From Aegilops tauschii subsp. strangulata (taxonomy: Eukaryota > Streptophyta > Magnoliopsida > Poales > Poaceae): a DNA stretch of 64,000 nt. A program made the translations under genes and the position numbers. The stretch lies in assembly GCF_002575655.3 (NCBI RefSeq), contig NC_053040.3, forward strand, positions 225,818,628 through 225,882,627, given 5' to 3'. Positions 1 to 11,227 of this stretch are shown piece after piece; positions within the stretch are counted from its first letter, which is position 1; each line of letters starts with the position of its first letter. The notes under the pieces were generated by a model. It had not been told where the DNA came from, did no database searches, and saw only the letters and a program-made list of their open reading frames with translations.

Positions 1-3000
1 ACGCAAAATATGGTATTCGACACATAAAAACGTTACTCACCATATCCTTTTTATCAACACGCTCCTCGGCTTTTGAAGAGAACATCATTTTAACACTCCT
101 GGCTACAGTACCACCATTCCAAATATTTGCCTGCCAATACAAAACCAAAAATCAAATAGTGCTAAAGAAAACATGTCGTCGCACGAAATCAGAAAAGAAA
201 ATCAAAAAAACAAAACAAAAATTTCTGCATTCTTACACAAATATGGTACGGGACAACCATTGTCGGAGATCCCTTGAACTTATCTACCAGCAAAGAAACC
301 CCAAGATCTACAAGTCTTGTAGTGAGCATCCTTTATCCCAAAAGGATTGACCAACTTCGCCAATGGTAATATCACCCATCTCAGTTTTAAAAGCAATCAT
401 GTCCCTGAATTTTTCATGAAAAACTGAAACATAAGATACTAAAAAAATAACAACAAAGAAAAAGGGCTAAAAACCAAAATTAGAAAATACATATGAACAA
501 AACAATTTCTAAAAAACCATACTTCTTCTTCTTGTCCTTCCGAACCCTCGAACAGAAGCGTACAACTCATTGTATCTTTTCAGAAGAGCTGGATCAATTC
601 TCGACGGTGTCACAACAGGAAGTTCGTCATCTGTAATAAAAAGATGAAGTTCACTTATCCAAATAATGAAGTCAAAATATTAAGCCAAGGAAATTCTGCT
701 AGCTATTTTGAAAATCATAAACAAAAGATCAAGTTTCACTTATCGTTATACATCTAATACAGATACCATAGTAATTAAACAAAATGAAATGAGAAAAACT
801 TCAACTGTACTGTTCGAAACAAAACTCTTGCCTTCAGTGTCAGAGTCTTCATGTTGTTGTTCTTCAGAGCCGACCAATACATTTTCTTGGATAGGTTGCG
901 ACGAATCCAACACAACATCACTGGACTGCCCTTCTGCAGCAACATCAGCATTCTCTGGATTTACAACAGTCTGGTCAACCGCAACGTCCTTAGATACTTC
1001 AGCTACATGAGGCTCCACTCTCGATACTTCAGGAACATCGTGGGCCGCTAGACAAACACGGGAAGCAATAACACTAACAGCAGGGATGACATTCTCCAGC
1101 GGCTTTTCAATCCCAAAATCAGAATCTTCATGCCGGCTGGGGGAAATAGCATCATGGGATTCTTGAGCTACAGAAGGGTCTGCACAGTCGACGACAACCG
1201 ATGCAGAAGCACCAACACTACCACCACCATCAACAGCACAACCGCCCTGATTCAGATCAACATGAACTTCCACGTTTTCTTCTCCAGGCTGTGGAAAGAT
1301 TAAAAAACACACAATAACACAAAAATGAGCGTGGGGATAATTAACACAACAAACAACTGCAACCCACGTGTATCAAAACAACTACAACTTCAACACACAT
1401 ATACGTAAAAAAGAACTGCAGTTCACTTTGTCAAACGCTGCAGTTCAGTTATGTTAAATACTGAAGCTTACTTATGTAAAACATTATGGACCACGCATGC
1501 GAAATGGAATGCAGTTCACTTCTGTCAAAGACTGAAGCTCACACATGTAAAACTATTGCAGCTAACATATGTAAATGAAAAATGCATATGACTGAGCATA
1601 ACAGCGTACATAAAGTTTATAACAAAAAAAAAAATTAGATTACAACACACTAACAGAACAAGTAATACAACTATACCTTATCAGCTACAACATCCGGAGG
1701 GGACGATGCATCAGCTAAGACTTCATCCTTCCCAGAGCCATCGTAGGACTCTTTGTGCACATCACAAGCAGAAACACCAGTCTACGGGCATAGAACAAAC
1801 CAAAAACGAAAATAAGATGGTAACGACAAAAAAGGAAAAAATTTCAACTATGCACAAGCAGTGCACACTTTACAACCGTGAAGTACACAAAAAATACAAT
1901 AAAAATGGAAAGCAACAAATGCAAGTTTAAGAAGAGGGACACATGGCAGAACAGACATGGCAGAAGTACTTGTACCTGACGAATTCCATCGTCCCTAGTT
2001 CCATGGACACCAGAAGATTCCACTCCAGCCTATCACAAAAAAACAAAAATAGTGAGGAGCAGTCCACATAATACACAAAAGAGGTTCAAAGCAACAAAAA
2101 ACCTAGAACATACATTATCAGCGCCAACCCCAGCGTCCTGACGGTTCATTTCATCCAAAATATGCCCAGCATCCTTCTCACACCGACCGCATTTTTCCTC
2201 CTGTGTATGTCTCAATTGAGCATAGGAAGACCAAACATTCGTCACTGCAATCTTCAGGCTTTCAATAGCGCCACAATCAAAATTGTGAGCAGCAACAATA
2301 TCTTCATCTCGTGGGCCATGGCCAACAGGGAAAAAACCAGCAAATGTCCTCAACCTGTCACCAGAGGTTGGCAAATCTTCAGTCAACTTCAAAACCTTCA
2401 GAAGAAGCTCATCAATCTCCTCGTGTTTTTTTTCGCCAACAAATGTCTGTTTAGAAGAGCTTCTATTATCAAACATCTGTCGAACCATGAAACCACGAGT
2501 ACGCGGCACCTCATCATCACAGGCAGGAAGCTGGCTACATATTGGCTCATAAAACCTAGCATGAGTGCTAGGTCCCGCATTAGAGCTGCCACATACAACT
2601 GCAACAGGACGGTTGTACACAATATCACCTGATGCCTTCCACTGCAAAAAAAAAGACAAGAGGCAAAGACAAGTACACATGTGAGTACTAGAAAAGTTTA
2701 GATTTATAATGGCTGCACCTTTTAAAAAAACTGATATTAAAAACTCAGATGCACTAACCGGCAGCTTCCCAAATTTGTAAGTTTCCAAGTAAATCTTTCC
2801 CTTCACAAGCACACCCTCATTGTATAACTTCATCAGGTCCTTGGTCGTCAGGTATGACGCACGTGGCGTCAACGTGTGCATGACTGAAAATTTGCGAAGC
2901 TTCAAGCAGTCAAGATACATAATCAGGGGGACAATGGCACAACCCTCTGCACAATTCTGCTTGCTGCCTTCTGTTTGCCACCTCACCACAGCTGCCTGCA

Positions 3001-5102
3001 ACTCATCAACAACAAGCTGGCAAAAGTCCATCTAAGCCATAGCCTCATAATCCATGTTCTCTACCATTGCAGCAACTCTACCCAAACAAACTGCAGGCCC
3101 GGGGCACAGCAAATTCTGGTAGAGTATCAGGAAGAACACCTTCACAGCAAGGTCAACAATCACATGATCATCTTCCTCCACCAACACCTTCAACTTCTCA
3201 AGCAAGTCCTTGACACCTATACTTTTTGAATGGTCAAAGCCAAGCTCATCCTTGAGGGCACTCAACAAGTCATCATGGCTGCTGGCAGCAAGCATGGGTG
3301 CAGTGTGACGTCCCATGGGTAAATCAAAAATGTGATGAACTGCATCACGATTGATTCGAAGAACCCTGCCATTCCCAAAGTCCATTATCATGGTGGCAGG
3401 GTCAATCACTCCCATCAGATAGAACATAAGAATGCGCGACACATTTTTCTTTAGTGTCAGTTCAAAGACAACACCAAATCCAGCATCCCGAACACGACTA
3501 CAGTGTGCCTCTTTCAACAAGGCAGCAGCCTTGCAAACAGTGGGAAGCGACAAACGTACGGTCTTGTTAAATCGAGAATCATCTCCCTCAACATCATCTT
3601 CAGCTGCATTGGTCTTACTAGACTTCTTCCTCTGTGTAAAGGGAAACGCAATCCACATCCTCGCCAGAGTCACCACAGATAGAATAACAATGAAGAAAAC
3701 ACAGATGCGGTCCACAAAAAAAGAGACAGAGAAAACACAGATAGAATAACAATGAAGAAAACAAATGCGGTCCACTTCAACAAACCTTTGGAACAACATC
3801 CACCTCCTCGCCAGAGTCACCACAAACATCTTCGTCGACATCATCACGGGCACGCTTGGGTAGACTCTTAGATGAACCACCGTCTTTGCGTCTACCACTA
3901 TGAACATCCTCACAAAATCAGCAAGCACAAAGTCGTCATCATCAGAGTTGGGACCTTCAGTGACATGTAGTCGCTTGCACTGAGGATCATCCTTTCCACC
4001 AGCTTCAGCAGTTCTCTTGCCAAGATTCTTGTTCATGCCAGCAACACGTGGACTCCGCCGAGGTGTACCACCTTCCTCAGCAACAGTACTCAATCTCTTC
4101 TTCTGCAAAGAAGGCTTCCTCACCTTGGCAAATTTGGCACCCTTGGCACCATCTGCAGCTCTCCTGTGCTTCTCCTTCTCCGCAAACTCTTTTGAGTCAC
4201 TTTCAAACCTCAACTTCTTCTTGCTTTGCTTTAACTCATACTCACGAAGCTGTTCCGAGACCATCCAATCCTGTGTAACTTCCTCTGTACCATCAACACA
4301 CTGCGACTGTGTCTCAGACAAAACGGGACGTCTCTGGTCAAAGCTCACACCAACATTACCCTCTGCAAAATAATGGTCAATCAATTGAGTAACCTCCTCT
4401 AACACAAGCGCCCCAGCATGGAAAACAGACACTGCGTCAAAATGAAGTTTGACTATGGTCGTTAAAAAGTGCACAAAAAGAACAAATGCAGTACACTTAG
4501 ACATATAAAATGCAGTGCTCAAACCATAAGCTAAAAAAAAAATTAATGCATTGCACAAAAAACATGAATAAAACAACAATGCAGTTCACACATATATATA
4601 GTGGAGTTCACATATACAAAATAAATACAGTGCTGCATACACTAACTTCATGTTTCTTCCCAACAAAATGCCGGACTAGATACAGCAAGGCAACAGCAAT
4701 TTGTACAACATCAAAGTAACCAGCATACACAAAATAAACAAATCAATCACATACCAGAAGGAGGGGGCACACTTATGGGAGGAGTTTCAATCGGCGAATT
4801 CAATTGATGTCCTCCCTCCACACCATGATCCTTACCACCAGGACAACGAGAGGCAATTGGTGTATCCTTATGAGAACCACAATCACCTACTTGATTCAAA
4901 AAGAACCAGAAACAGAAATTACAAAACACCACGTGACAAAATAATGCAACGAACGCTGACAACTAACAAAGCATAAACCAATATGCAGGATGATTTAGGA
5001 AACTAGATAAACATCAAACAAAATAAACAAAAGCCTAAAATAAGCACTCCACATACCCTGAACTCCTCCTCCCACTCTGCTCGGCGAAGACATGGCGTTT
5101 TC
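1..5102 (-). pseudogene. Ulp1-associated (DUF1985-like) transposon-type gene remnant, 3' end outside window
   Basis: This is an intron-rich minus-strand gene. Exons I can support from open frames plus splice sites are: 5057-5102 (start ATG at 5093-5091), 4755-4886, about 3900-4437, 2759 to about 3635, 2114-2641, 1976-2029, 1677-1781, about 835-1288, 523-630, 237-423 and 41-130. The 3900-4437 exon is lysine/arginine rich and probably carries nuclear localisation signals. The 2759-3635 exon contains a globular segment (AGFGVVFELTLKKNVSRIL, then DAVHHIFDLPMG) that resembles the domain preceding Ulp1/C48 cysteine protease domains in many grass transposon-associated proteins. The protease core itself is not visible and would lie left of base 1. 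An in-frame TAG (3034-3032) interrupts the 2759-3635 exon, and the 237-423 exon needs a one-base shift near 308-312, so the copy looks broken. The family assignment comes from memory of similar grass proteins and is moderate; the gene structure is firmer. Confidence 0.5.
3655..3830. repeat. Nested short tandem duplications in the Ulp1-like gene
   Basis: Two overlapping duplications are visible. A segment of about 40 bases starting AGATAGAATAACAATGAAG occurs at about 3677 and again at about 3739 (offset 62). A segment containing CCTCGCCAGAGTCACCACA occurs at about 3660 and again at about 3807 (offset 147). They fall between the two large exons and blur the exon-intron border there. Replication slippage or gap repair could create them. 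Confidence 0.75.
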
Positions 5103-5660
5103 CTGCAGCACAACGACGAAGTGACAGATATAAGCAACAAAATCGGCGAAAATCTCACGAAACCCTAGATCCACCTTGCTACACACGAGTATCGACTCCA
5201 AAATCGAGATAAAATCGGCTGCCTACGGAAAAATTACACAAGCAAAAACAACAACAGCAACTACGAGAATAACAAAACAAGACGAGGGGACGATCAAGAC
5301 CGAGAACAAGCGAAACGTACCAGAAAAAAGGTGCGGCGCCGGCGGCGGGGAGGGGGGAGGGTGCGGCGACGGCAACGGATAGGAAAGGGCTGCGGGAGCG
5401 CAACGGCAAGGGCACGCGGAGCGGACGACGACGCGAAATGCAGGAATAAGAACCTCTTGAGGGCGGCGGTTCCTCGGGCGACGGCGGTTGCTGCGGGCGA
5501 TGGCGGTTTTGCTCGAGGGAGGAACTGCAAGAGAGGAGAGGGGATTATTCTCGGTCTCTCTCCCTGTCAGCGGAGCGGTGGGATCGCCTGGAACGGACAC
5601 GTAGGAGGCCCGCGTGTGGCAAAAGGCAACATAAAACGGGCCGGCCCAAAAATGGCCCGG
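5103..5660 (-). promoter_or_regulatory. CpG-rich 5' region of the Ulp1-like gene
   Basis: The stretch just upstream of the first coding exon is strikingly GC- and CpG-rich (5330-5600), while its surroundings are AT-rich. It ends at the coding start with a splice acceptor (CTGCAG at 5103-5108), so it probably holds the promoter, a non-coding leader exon and an intron. Open frames exist here in several phases, but they are the arginine/proline/alanine-rich kind expected from CpG-rich DNA and I do not call them genes. No TATA box is convincing. Confidence 0.35.
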
Positions 5661-6420
5661 CTAAAATAAGAAAGACCACATAAAAACGCACATGATGATG
5701 TTCTCTATGAAGAACAATGAAGTTCAATCGGTAAAACAAAAATAAAATAAACGCAGTTTGTAAAAAAAGTTAAAATAAAAAACAACACGCATGTTAAGAA
5801 AACGCATCCGAAAAGAAAAAGTCTACATTCAAATAAGTGCCACACAAAAAATGGGCGCGGGGGGGGGGGGCAACCCCCCTACCCCTCCCGTACCAGGGAC
5901 TGCAGTAAGTACAGCCAAAAAACAGATGCAGTACGCAGCACTAGAAAAATGCAGTGCATTTCGTTACACGAAGCACTACGGTATAGCAATCCAGTTCCGG
6001 ATTACCTACATGAATAACGGTATAGAACACACCGAAAAATTCATAAAATTGCGGAATACATTGTACTTTATTCACGGGCTGCAGCAAGGACACGCAAAAA
6101 GTACTGTGAAGTAAGCATATGTAGACAACTTGCAGTTCTCCATTGCACACGATGCAGTGCAGAACTCTAACCAATGCAGTTCCACTATCACGCAGGATAC
6201 ATATAAAACGTGACAAAATGCCCGTTCGCACAGAAAGTGGTGGTTAAAAAAAATCTACTGATCAAAAATAAAAAACCACGTTAAAAAACACCACGTTCGC
6301 ATACAACCACCCAATCGGAGCGGTTCCATCGCCACAAGCCCACGATCACAGACGCAACACCAATCCACGATCTGCACAAACCGCATCATCAGCGAGATCG
6401 TGCAGATCATCCGATGCGGC
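5661..6420. other. Spacer between the Ulp1-like gene and the exonuclease pseudogene
   Basis: No gene is supported here. It contains a G-run/C-run hairpin (about 5860-5885) and several copies of the TGCAGTNCA motif (around 5926, 5948, 6131, 6150 and 6172). The last 150 bases probably include the promoter of the downstream exonuclease pseudogene. Confidence 0.5.
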
Positions 6421-6560
6421 CATCCCACCCCGCGCCCTCCCCTTAAATTCAGACCCCTGCCAAAGGGCTTCTCATCCACAACAACACAAGTATCCATTGA
6501 ACTGCCACAAAATCGCTCCATCACATCCATCTCCATGCAAACCAAGCCCTACTACCGGCC

Positions 6561-7223
6561 ATGGCGTTCGCCGACGAGTACCAGGGCGTGGAGGCCCACG
6601 GCAACAACAAGTTGCACGTCATCCACACCAACGACAAGAAGCAGGTGGCGATCACCCTCGCGCAGTACGAGCGACACCTCAGCCTCCAGTGCCACAAGAT
6701 CGTCGGCATTGATCTCGAGTACAACAACGAGCCTAAAGCGATCAGAAACCCGCCCTCTGCCAACTCTCCATCGGCAAGAAACACTCGGTGCTGCTCTTTC
6801 AACTGAGCGCCGCTGAAAGGTGTACCGTCTTCGACAACTTCCTCGCCGACCCCAGGTACACCTTTGCAGGCTTCTCCATCGACGGCGACAAAAAAGGCTA
6901 GAGCGCATCAATCTGGAAGTCGCCAACTTCGTCGACATCCGGAAGGAGTGGAGGGTGCCCGAGGCAACCAAGGAGTTGGACTCCCTTGGAGACGTCTCCG
7001 GCATGCTCATCGACGACTACTACAACAACAAGAAGAAGATCACCAATGACGAGCACAAGCGCTGGGCCACCTTGCCTCTGTCCATGAGGCACATCGAGTA
7101 CGCGGAAAAGACGCCTACGCTGCGTACGAGATATGGAACCGCATCACCCTCACCCAGGACGGGCTTTGCCGTGCAAAGCTGGAGAAGGAGGAGCCCCCCA
7201 AGAAGCGCGCCAGGAGCAGCTAG
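6561..7223 (+). pseudogene. 3'-5' exonuclease (WRN/RNase D-like, DEDDy family), frameshifted
   Basis: The ATG at 6561 opens a frame with GIDLEYNN (exonuclease motif I, D-x-E). After frame changes the same strand encodes FAGFSIDGD (motif II region with its Asp), then AEKDAYAAYEIW (motif III, DEDDy-type Y-x-x-x-D neighbourhood), and ends with a basic tail at the TAG 7221-7223. The order, spacing and total length (about 220 codons) fit the single-domain plant 3'-5' exonuclease family that removes nucleotides from nucleic acid 3' ends using two metal ions. The frame breaks at about 6745-6752, 6890-6897 and 7105-7110, so no intact enzyme can be made. No intron is needed. The upstream 140 bases hold CCTTAAATTC, a possible TATA-like site. 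The 3' flank (7,230-7,540) is T-rich and UTR-like. The family call is strong. Confidence 0.8.
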
Positions 7224-7539
7224 GGATGGGGAGACGCTGACTGGTGAAGAAGAAGATGGTGCCGGCCAAAGAGCCACCAATGCAGCGTTGTTTTAGAATT
7301 ATCATCAAATTTGCTTTATGTTGTTTGCTTATGTATCGTTAGTTTGCTTGTGATCATTTGCTTTTGCTGAACTTAGTTTGCTTGCCATGCAGACTCGCTT
7401 GCAATGATGTGAACTTTGATTATGCTAGATTGCTTTCTATTGAAATTAGTTTGCTCATGATGAACTTGTCTTACAGAATGCCTGTGATAATTTATTTTCT
7501 GTTGTTTGCTTATGAATCATTAGATTCGAGCAGTGTGCA

Positions 7540-8168
7540 AATAGGACACATGCAGTGCAAGTTGTGTACCAATGCAGTACACACTCTGTCAAATGAAGTT
7601 TACACGTACCCAACAAAGCAGTGCACGCCCATCAATTTGGAAAATGAATAGATAAGAGAAAAAACACAAAAAGAAAAATGCGATCTCTATATGTAGTGCG
7701 GAAATATATGAACGTGCAGTACAGAAACGTAATCAATGCAGTACAAGAATGATTTACTAAGCAGTGCACTCCCCTACATTGGAAAAAAGATTACATAAGA
7801 GCAAAAAAATGAAAACAAAAATGAGAACTGTGCATGTAGTACGGACTGCGTACACATGTAGTACAGAACTCTGATCAGTGCAGTGCACATATGGTTTACA
7901 AAGCAGTGCACGCCCCTACATTGAAAAAAATTGTAGTGCGGAAATATATGAACGTGCAGTACAGGAACATAATCAATGCAGTACAAGTATGTTTACTAAG
8001 CAGTGCACTCCCCTATTAGAAAAAAGATTACATAAGAGCAAAAACATGAAAACAAAAAATGAGAATTGTACATGTAGTACGGGATGCGTGCACATGCAGT
8101 ACAGAACACTGGTCAATGCAGTGCAAGGACGGTTTGCTAAGCAGTGCACGCCCTTACATTGAAAAAAG
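7540..8168 (+). repeat. Higher-order tandem repeat, about 240-bp unit
   Basis: Two clear copies start with TGTAGTGCGGAAATATATG at 7692 and 7932 (period 240). A more divergent partial copy lies upstream (about 7540-7690). Each copy splits into two related sub-units of about 142 and 97 bases (second sub-units start near 7835 and 8073). Each sub-unit ends with AAGCAGTGCAC followed by a C-run and an A-run. The sub-units differ mainly by an A-rich insertion of about 45 bases. The repeat is built from the TGCAGTNCA motif found throughout the block. Confidence 0.75.
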
Positions 8169-8871
8169 AACAATAGAAAAAATATTGACCACCCAGGTGC
8201 AGCCGGCCGCAGCCAGTCTCGTAGTAGGTCTGCGCCCATAGCAGGCGAGTCGTTCTGAGCCACGATGCGTGGGGCCGGGCGCACATGGGCCCACAGGTCA
8301 GAGAGCATAGAGCAGCGAGCGCCGTGTATAAGCGCCCAAATAAGTAACCAGAGGAGTTCGATACGGCTGCCTCACCAGCGCTTATAAACAGGTCGGGCGC
8401 GCCTTCCGCGGGCGAGGTGGGACAACATTAGGCCGCACACAACGCACCGGGAACCAGCCGTGCTCACAGGCCGACTTGGGCCCAATGCGTCTGCACTCCC
8501 TGAACACAGGCCCAACACACAAAAAGAGTGGCCACTGAATTGTTTTTAAAAAAATCCCACGTACCATACACAAACGCAGGCCCAACCACGCGTTCCGCGG
8601 TTCGTCTTGATATGACAATGCAGTTCGCTATTTTCAAGTAAGCAGTCCTCTTACTACTCAAATGCATTCGCGGACACCGAATCAGAACCAATCCGCCACC
8701 TAACACCAACCACAAACATTTATTACTTCCGTTGGTCAATTGGTTGCATAAAAACGTATCCATTCGTGCTCCAGACTAACACAACTCCTCCCCGTTCCTC
8801 TTTTTCTTCAAATCATAGATCTAGGGTTCATCCCATCCCCAGCTCTTCTCTGGAATTCCACTGAACCCACC
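8169..8871 (+). promoter_or_regulatory. Spacer and probable promoter/leader of the B3 gene
   Basis: There is no open frame with coding character. The middle part (8200-8560) is GC-rich. A TATA-like GCATAAAAAC at about 8745 is followed by a CT-rich leader and a strong plant start context at 8872, which supports the last 130 bases as core promoter plus 5' UTR. Transcription is unproven. Confidence 0.35.
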
Positions 8872-9789
8872 ATGGACTGTAAGTGCGGGTGTTTGGCAAG
8901 GACGGCGCCGGTAGAGGACAATGCGTGTACGCAGAAGGTCTAGAGCTCACCAACACCGAGTGGCGCAGCATGCTCGGGTGCCTGATGATACCCAACAGGG
9001 GGTTTCAGCCGCCATTTCATCATCGCCTCACAACCGCAGATCTACAGGAAAGTTGGGTATGTTTTTCCCCTCACAATTTTGGACATAACCTACCTGCAAA
9101 TCCACATCTGAATATATAGTTCAATCAATTTGTTCAGTAGTGTCAACAAAATACAAAACATAATTTGTATTGTTGTTCAGATTTGTTAGCTATTAAGACT
9201 AGATGCTTCCACCTATTTTTCTTTAGTACCACAACACACGAACAAAAAAGAGGGTCAGTAGATCAGTATTGCAGTTCTCTTAACATGCTAGCGAAGTACA
9301 CTGTAAATGACCTTGCAGTACAAACATGTTACAGTATAATATATATCCTAGTAAAACTAGAGGTCAATTCTGTATATAAGTTTGTTCATACATTGCAACT
9401 ACTTTATAAAAAATAGTAGTCATATATATGTACATATTAAACTCAACGTAAAACAGATCATCCTAAGTATAAAGAATGGGTATATATATGTTCATACATT
9501 GTTATTTACTTATAAACATTCTTTTTCCATCCTTTCCAAAATGCAGAAACTGCCATCCATAGTAAAATTTCCTGCTCCGAGTTCAGGGAAGGTTACTTTG
9601 GAGACAGTACACAAGAATGAGTATGGAGATATGCAAGCTGACTACCACATCGACTCTGAAGAATGCATCAACATAACTACTAGTTGGAAAGAATTTGTCT
9701 CCCAGAATGGCTTTGAGGTCGGAGAAGTGGCCATGCTGTTTTTCTACAAAGAAGAAGACTCCCTGAAGTTCACAATATTTGCACTGTAG
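8872..9789 (+). pseudogene. B3-domain protein gene, two exons, probably broken
   Basis: Exon 1 starts at ATG 8872 in a near-ideal context (CCACCATGG) and runs to about 9058, where GTATG provides a donor. The start codon and the open frame carrying FGKDGAGRGQCVYAEGLEL are one base out of phase near 8880, so a small deletion is likely. Exon 2 begins after the acceptor CAG at 9542-9544 and ends at the stop 9787-9789. It carries TTSWKEFVSQNGFEVGEVAM and then FFYKEEDSLKFTIF, the typical second half of the plant B3 fold (aromatic W-x-x-F-V, then G-D/E, then a final beta strand). B3 proteins are plant-specific nuclear DNA-binding regulators. The N-terminal half of the domain is weak or missing. The domain call is fairly secure; the function and the intactness are not. 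Confidence 0.6.
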
Positions 9790-11110
9790 GCAGTCTAAAT
9801 ATGAAGCAAGCCATCGGTGGCATATTTCTAATGCTTTGCTAATGGTGTACGCTTTTAAAATTATGTCCACCAGACACTTTGAACGGTTCCTATTTAAAGT
9901 ATGCAACCTCATCTGCATCATTTTATCACCCATTTTTAGACAAGTTGCTGCTGGCAGTAATGCAGTTCTCTCAAACACATAGTTGGTCCTAAAAATAAAA
10001 AAGCAGTCATTTGAACAGTAACAATGCAATGCGAATGGTCGAAACTTTGCAGTTAACATATGATGTTCGAAAGAATTCTCATAGTATTCAGTTCAAAAAA
10101 ATTGTCATAATAACTATTCAGCTAACAAAAGCATATAATGGACCATCTATTCTAATAGCACAATAGAAGATTAACCATACTGCTAATGCAGTACGAAAGT
10201 ACATATTATGCAGTCCTCTAAAACACAGAATGCAGTTTAAGAAAAGAGAAATCTCATAAGCTGCCATGACCACTGTAATATAGCTAAAATGAAGTACACT
10301 GCTAACGAAAATGCAGTGCACTAGAGCGTATGCCAGAACAACAACAATAAAATTAAAGCAGTAGAAATACAGATATGTCGTAGACTAACAGAGGTGCCAA
10401 TTCAATCGCACTTACATAACTCGCCTAAAAATTGTCCAACAACTAAACTATCGAAAAATACCCCGCAAAAAACTACATCGAACACACGACAAACTGGACG
10501 AACAGCATAAGCTTTTATTTAAAAATTGCAAATCAAAGAATGAGAATTATACCCTCAATACAATGAATTAAAATCAACAGCGACAGTAATTACAAGATTC
10601 AAAAACACATCGAGGCACAAAATCCAAAAAATCAACAAGACCAGAGGAGCGGACGAAGCTCACCCACCCACACAACCAAATTCGTGGGAACTGGAAACTA
10701 ACTCCTAAAAATTACACAATTTCTAGAGTAAAAGGTGCGATTAAACGAACGATATCAAACAATTCCGACTAACAAACAACATTCGAGCGCCAAAAAGTCG
10801 ATTCCGACAAGAACACGAACGAACAGAGCAAAACTCGCTCGCCAAATCCCTCGATTTACCAAGATTTTAGTCGTTTTTCCTGTAAATTACAAAGAATAAA
10901 GGTCAACTGACATCCATAAACAAATTAAATCGTCCTGCAACACTCGATTCCACACAGAATACGCGGGCGGACCGCCAGAAATTGAAGCAGTTCTCCCGTG
11001 TAGCACTGCAGTGCGTAGCGTAAAAAACATGCAATTCGCTTCTGTTGAACATGAAGTGCGGAAGTGTTATCAGAATAACTATTCTGCTAATATTAGAAGA
11101 ATAGACTGGC
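9790..11110. other. Spacer without recognisable gene
   Basis: The sequence is AT-rich with many stops on both strands. It holds copies of the TGCAGTNCA motif to about 11,055 and a stretch (10,330-10,980) with no motif and no recognisable feature. It ends where the TA-rich repeat begins. Confidence 0.5.
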
Positions 11111-11137
11111 TGTATATATATATATATATATTATATA

Positions 11138-11177
<40 letters not shown>

Positions 11178-11227
11178 AGCCATGCCCTAAAGCGTTGAGC
11201 TATTGGCCCAAATCTCTTTGTCTTACA
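11111..11227 (+). mobile_element. Possible short TA-rich LTR of a copia-like element
   Basis: The stretch begins TG and ends CTTACA, and is followed immediately by TGGTATTAGATT (11,228-11,239), close to the initiator-methionine tRNA primer binding site TGGTATCAGAGC. If read as an LTR it is only 117 bases long and mostly (TA)n. The alternative is that a microsatellite has replaced or truncated the true LTR. No matching second LTR is seen in the window. Confidence 0.35.
11112..11173. repeat. (TA)n microsatellite
   Basis: About 60 bases of almost pure TA dinucleotide, interrupted twice by an extra T (TATTATA). Direct reading. Confidence 0.95.

Larger units (their letters stand above)
1390..11060 (+). 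repeat. Dispersed short motif TGCAGTNCA, same orientation throughout
   Basis: By eye, several dozen copies of a motif close to ATGCAGT[TGA]CAC, with variants such as TGAAGTTCAC, TGCAGCTAAC and GCAGTCCTC, lie in introns, spacers and tandem repeats of this block. Clusters occur at 1415-1570, 4480-4640, 5920-6180, 7545-8160, 9265-9320, 9955-10320 and 10985-11055. Nearly all read in the plus orientation, although the neighbouring genes lie on both strands. The motif becomes rare right of about 11,060. Origin is unknown: it could be a decayed minisatellite or transposase-binding subterminal repeats of a large DNA transposon. Confidence 0.6.

Noticed and set aside
5223..5600. Overlapping ORFs on both strands in the GC-rich region
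   Set aside because: Several phases are open at once with Arg/Pro/Ala-rich products, as expected from CpG-rich DNA. Better read as promoter/leader of the Ulp1-like gene.
5860..5885. G-run/C-run as a regulatory hairpin or terminator
   Set aside because: Simple homopolymer runs, which may also reflect sequencing error. No context supports a function.
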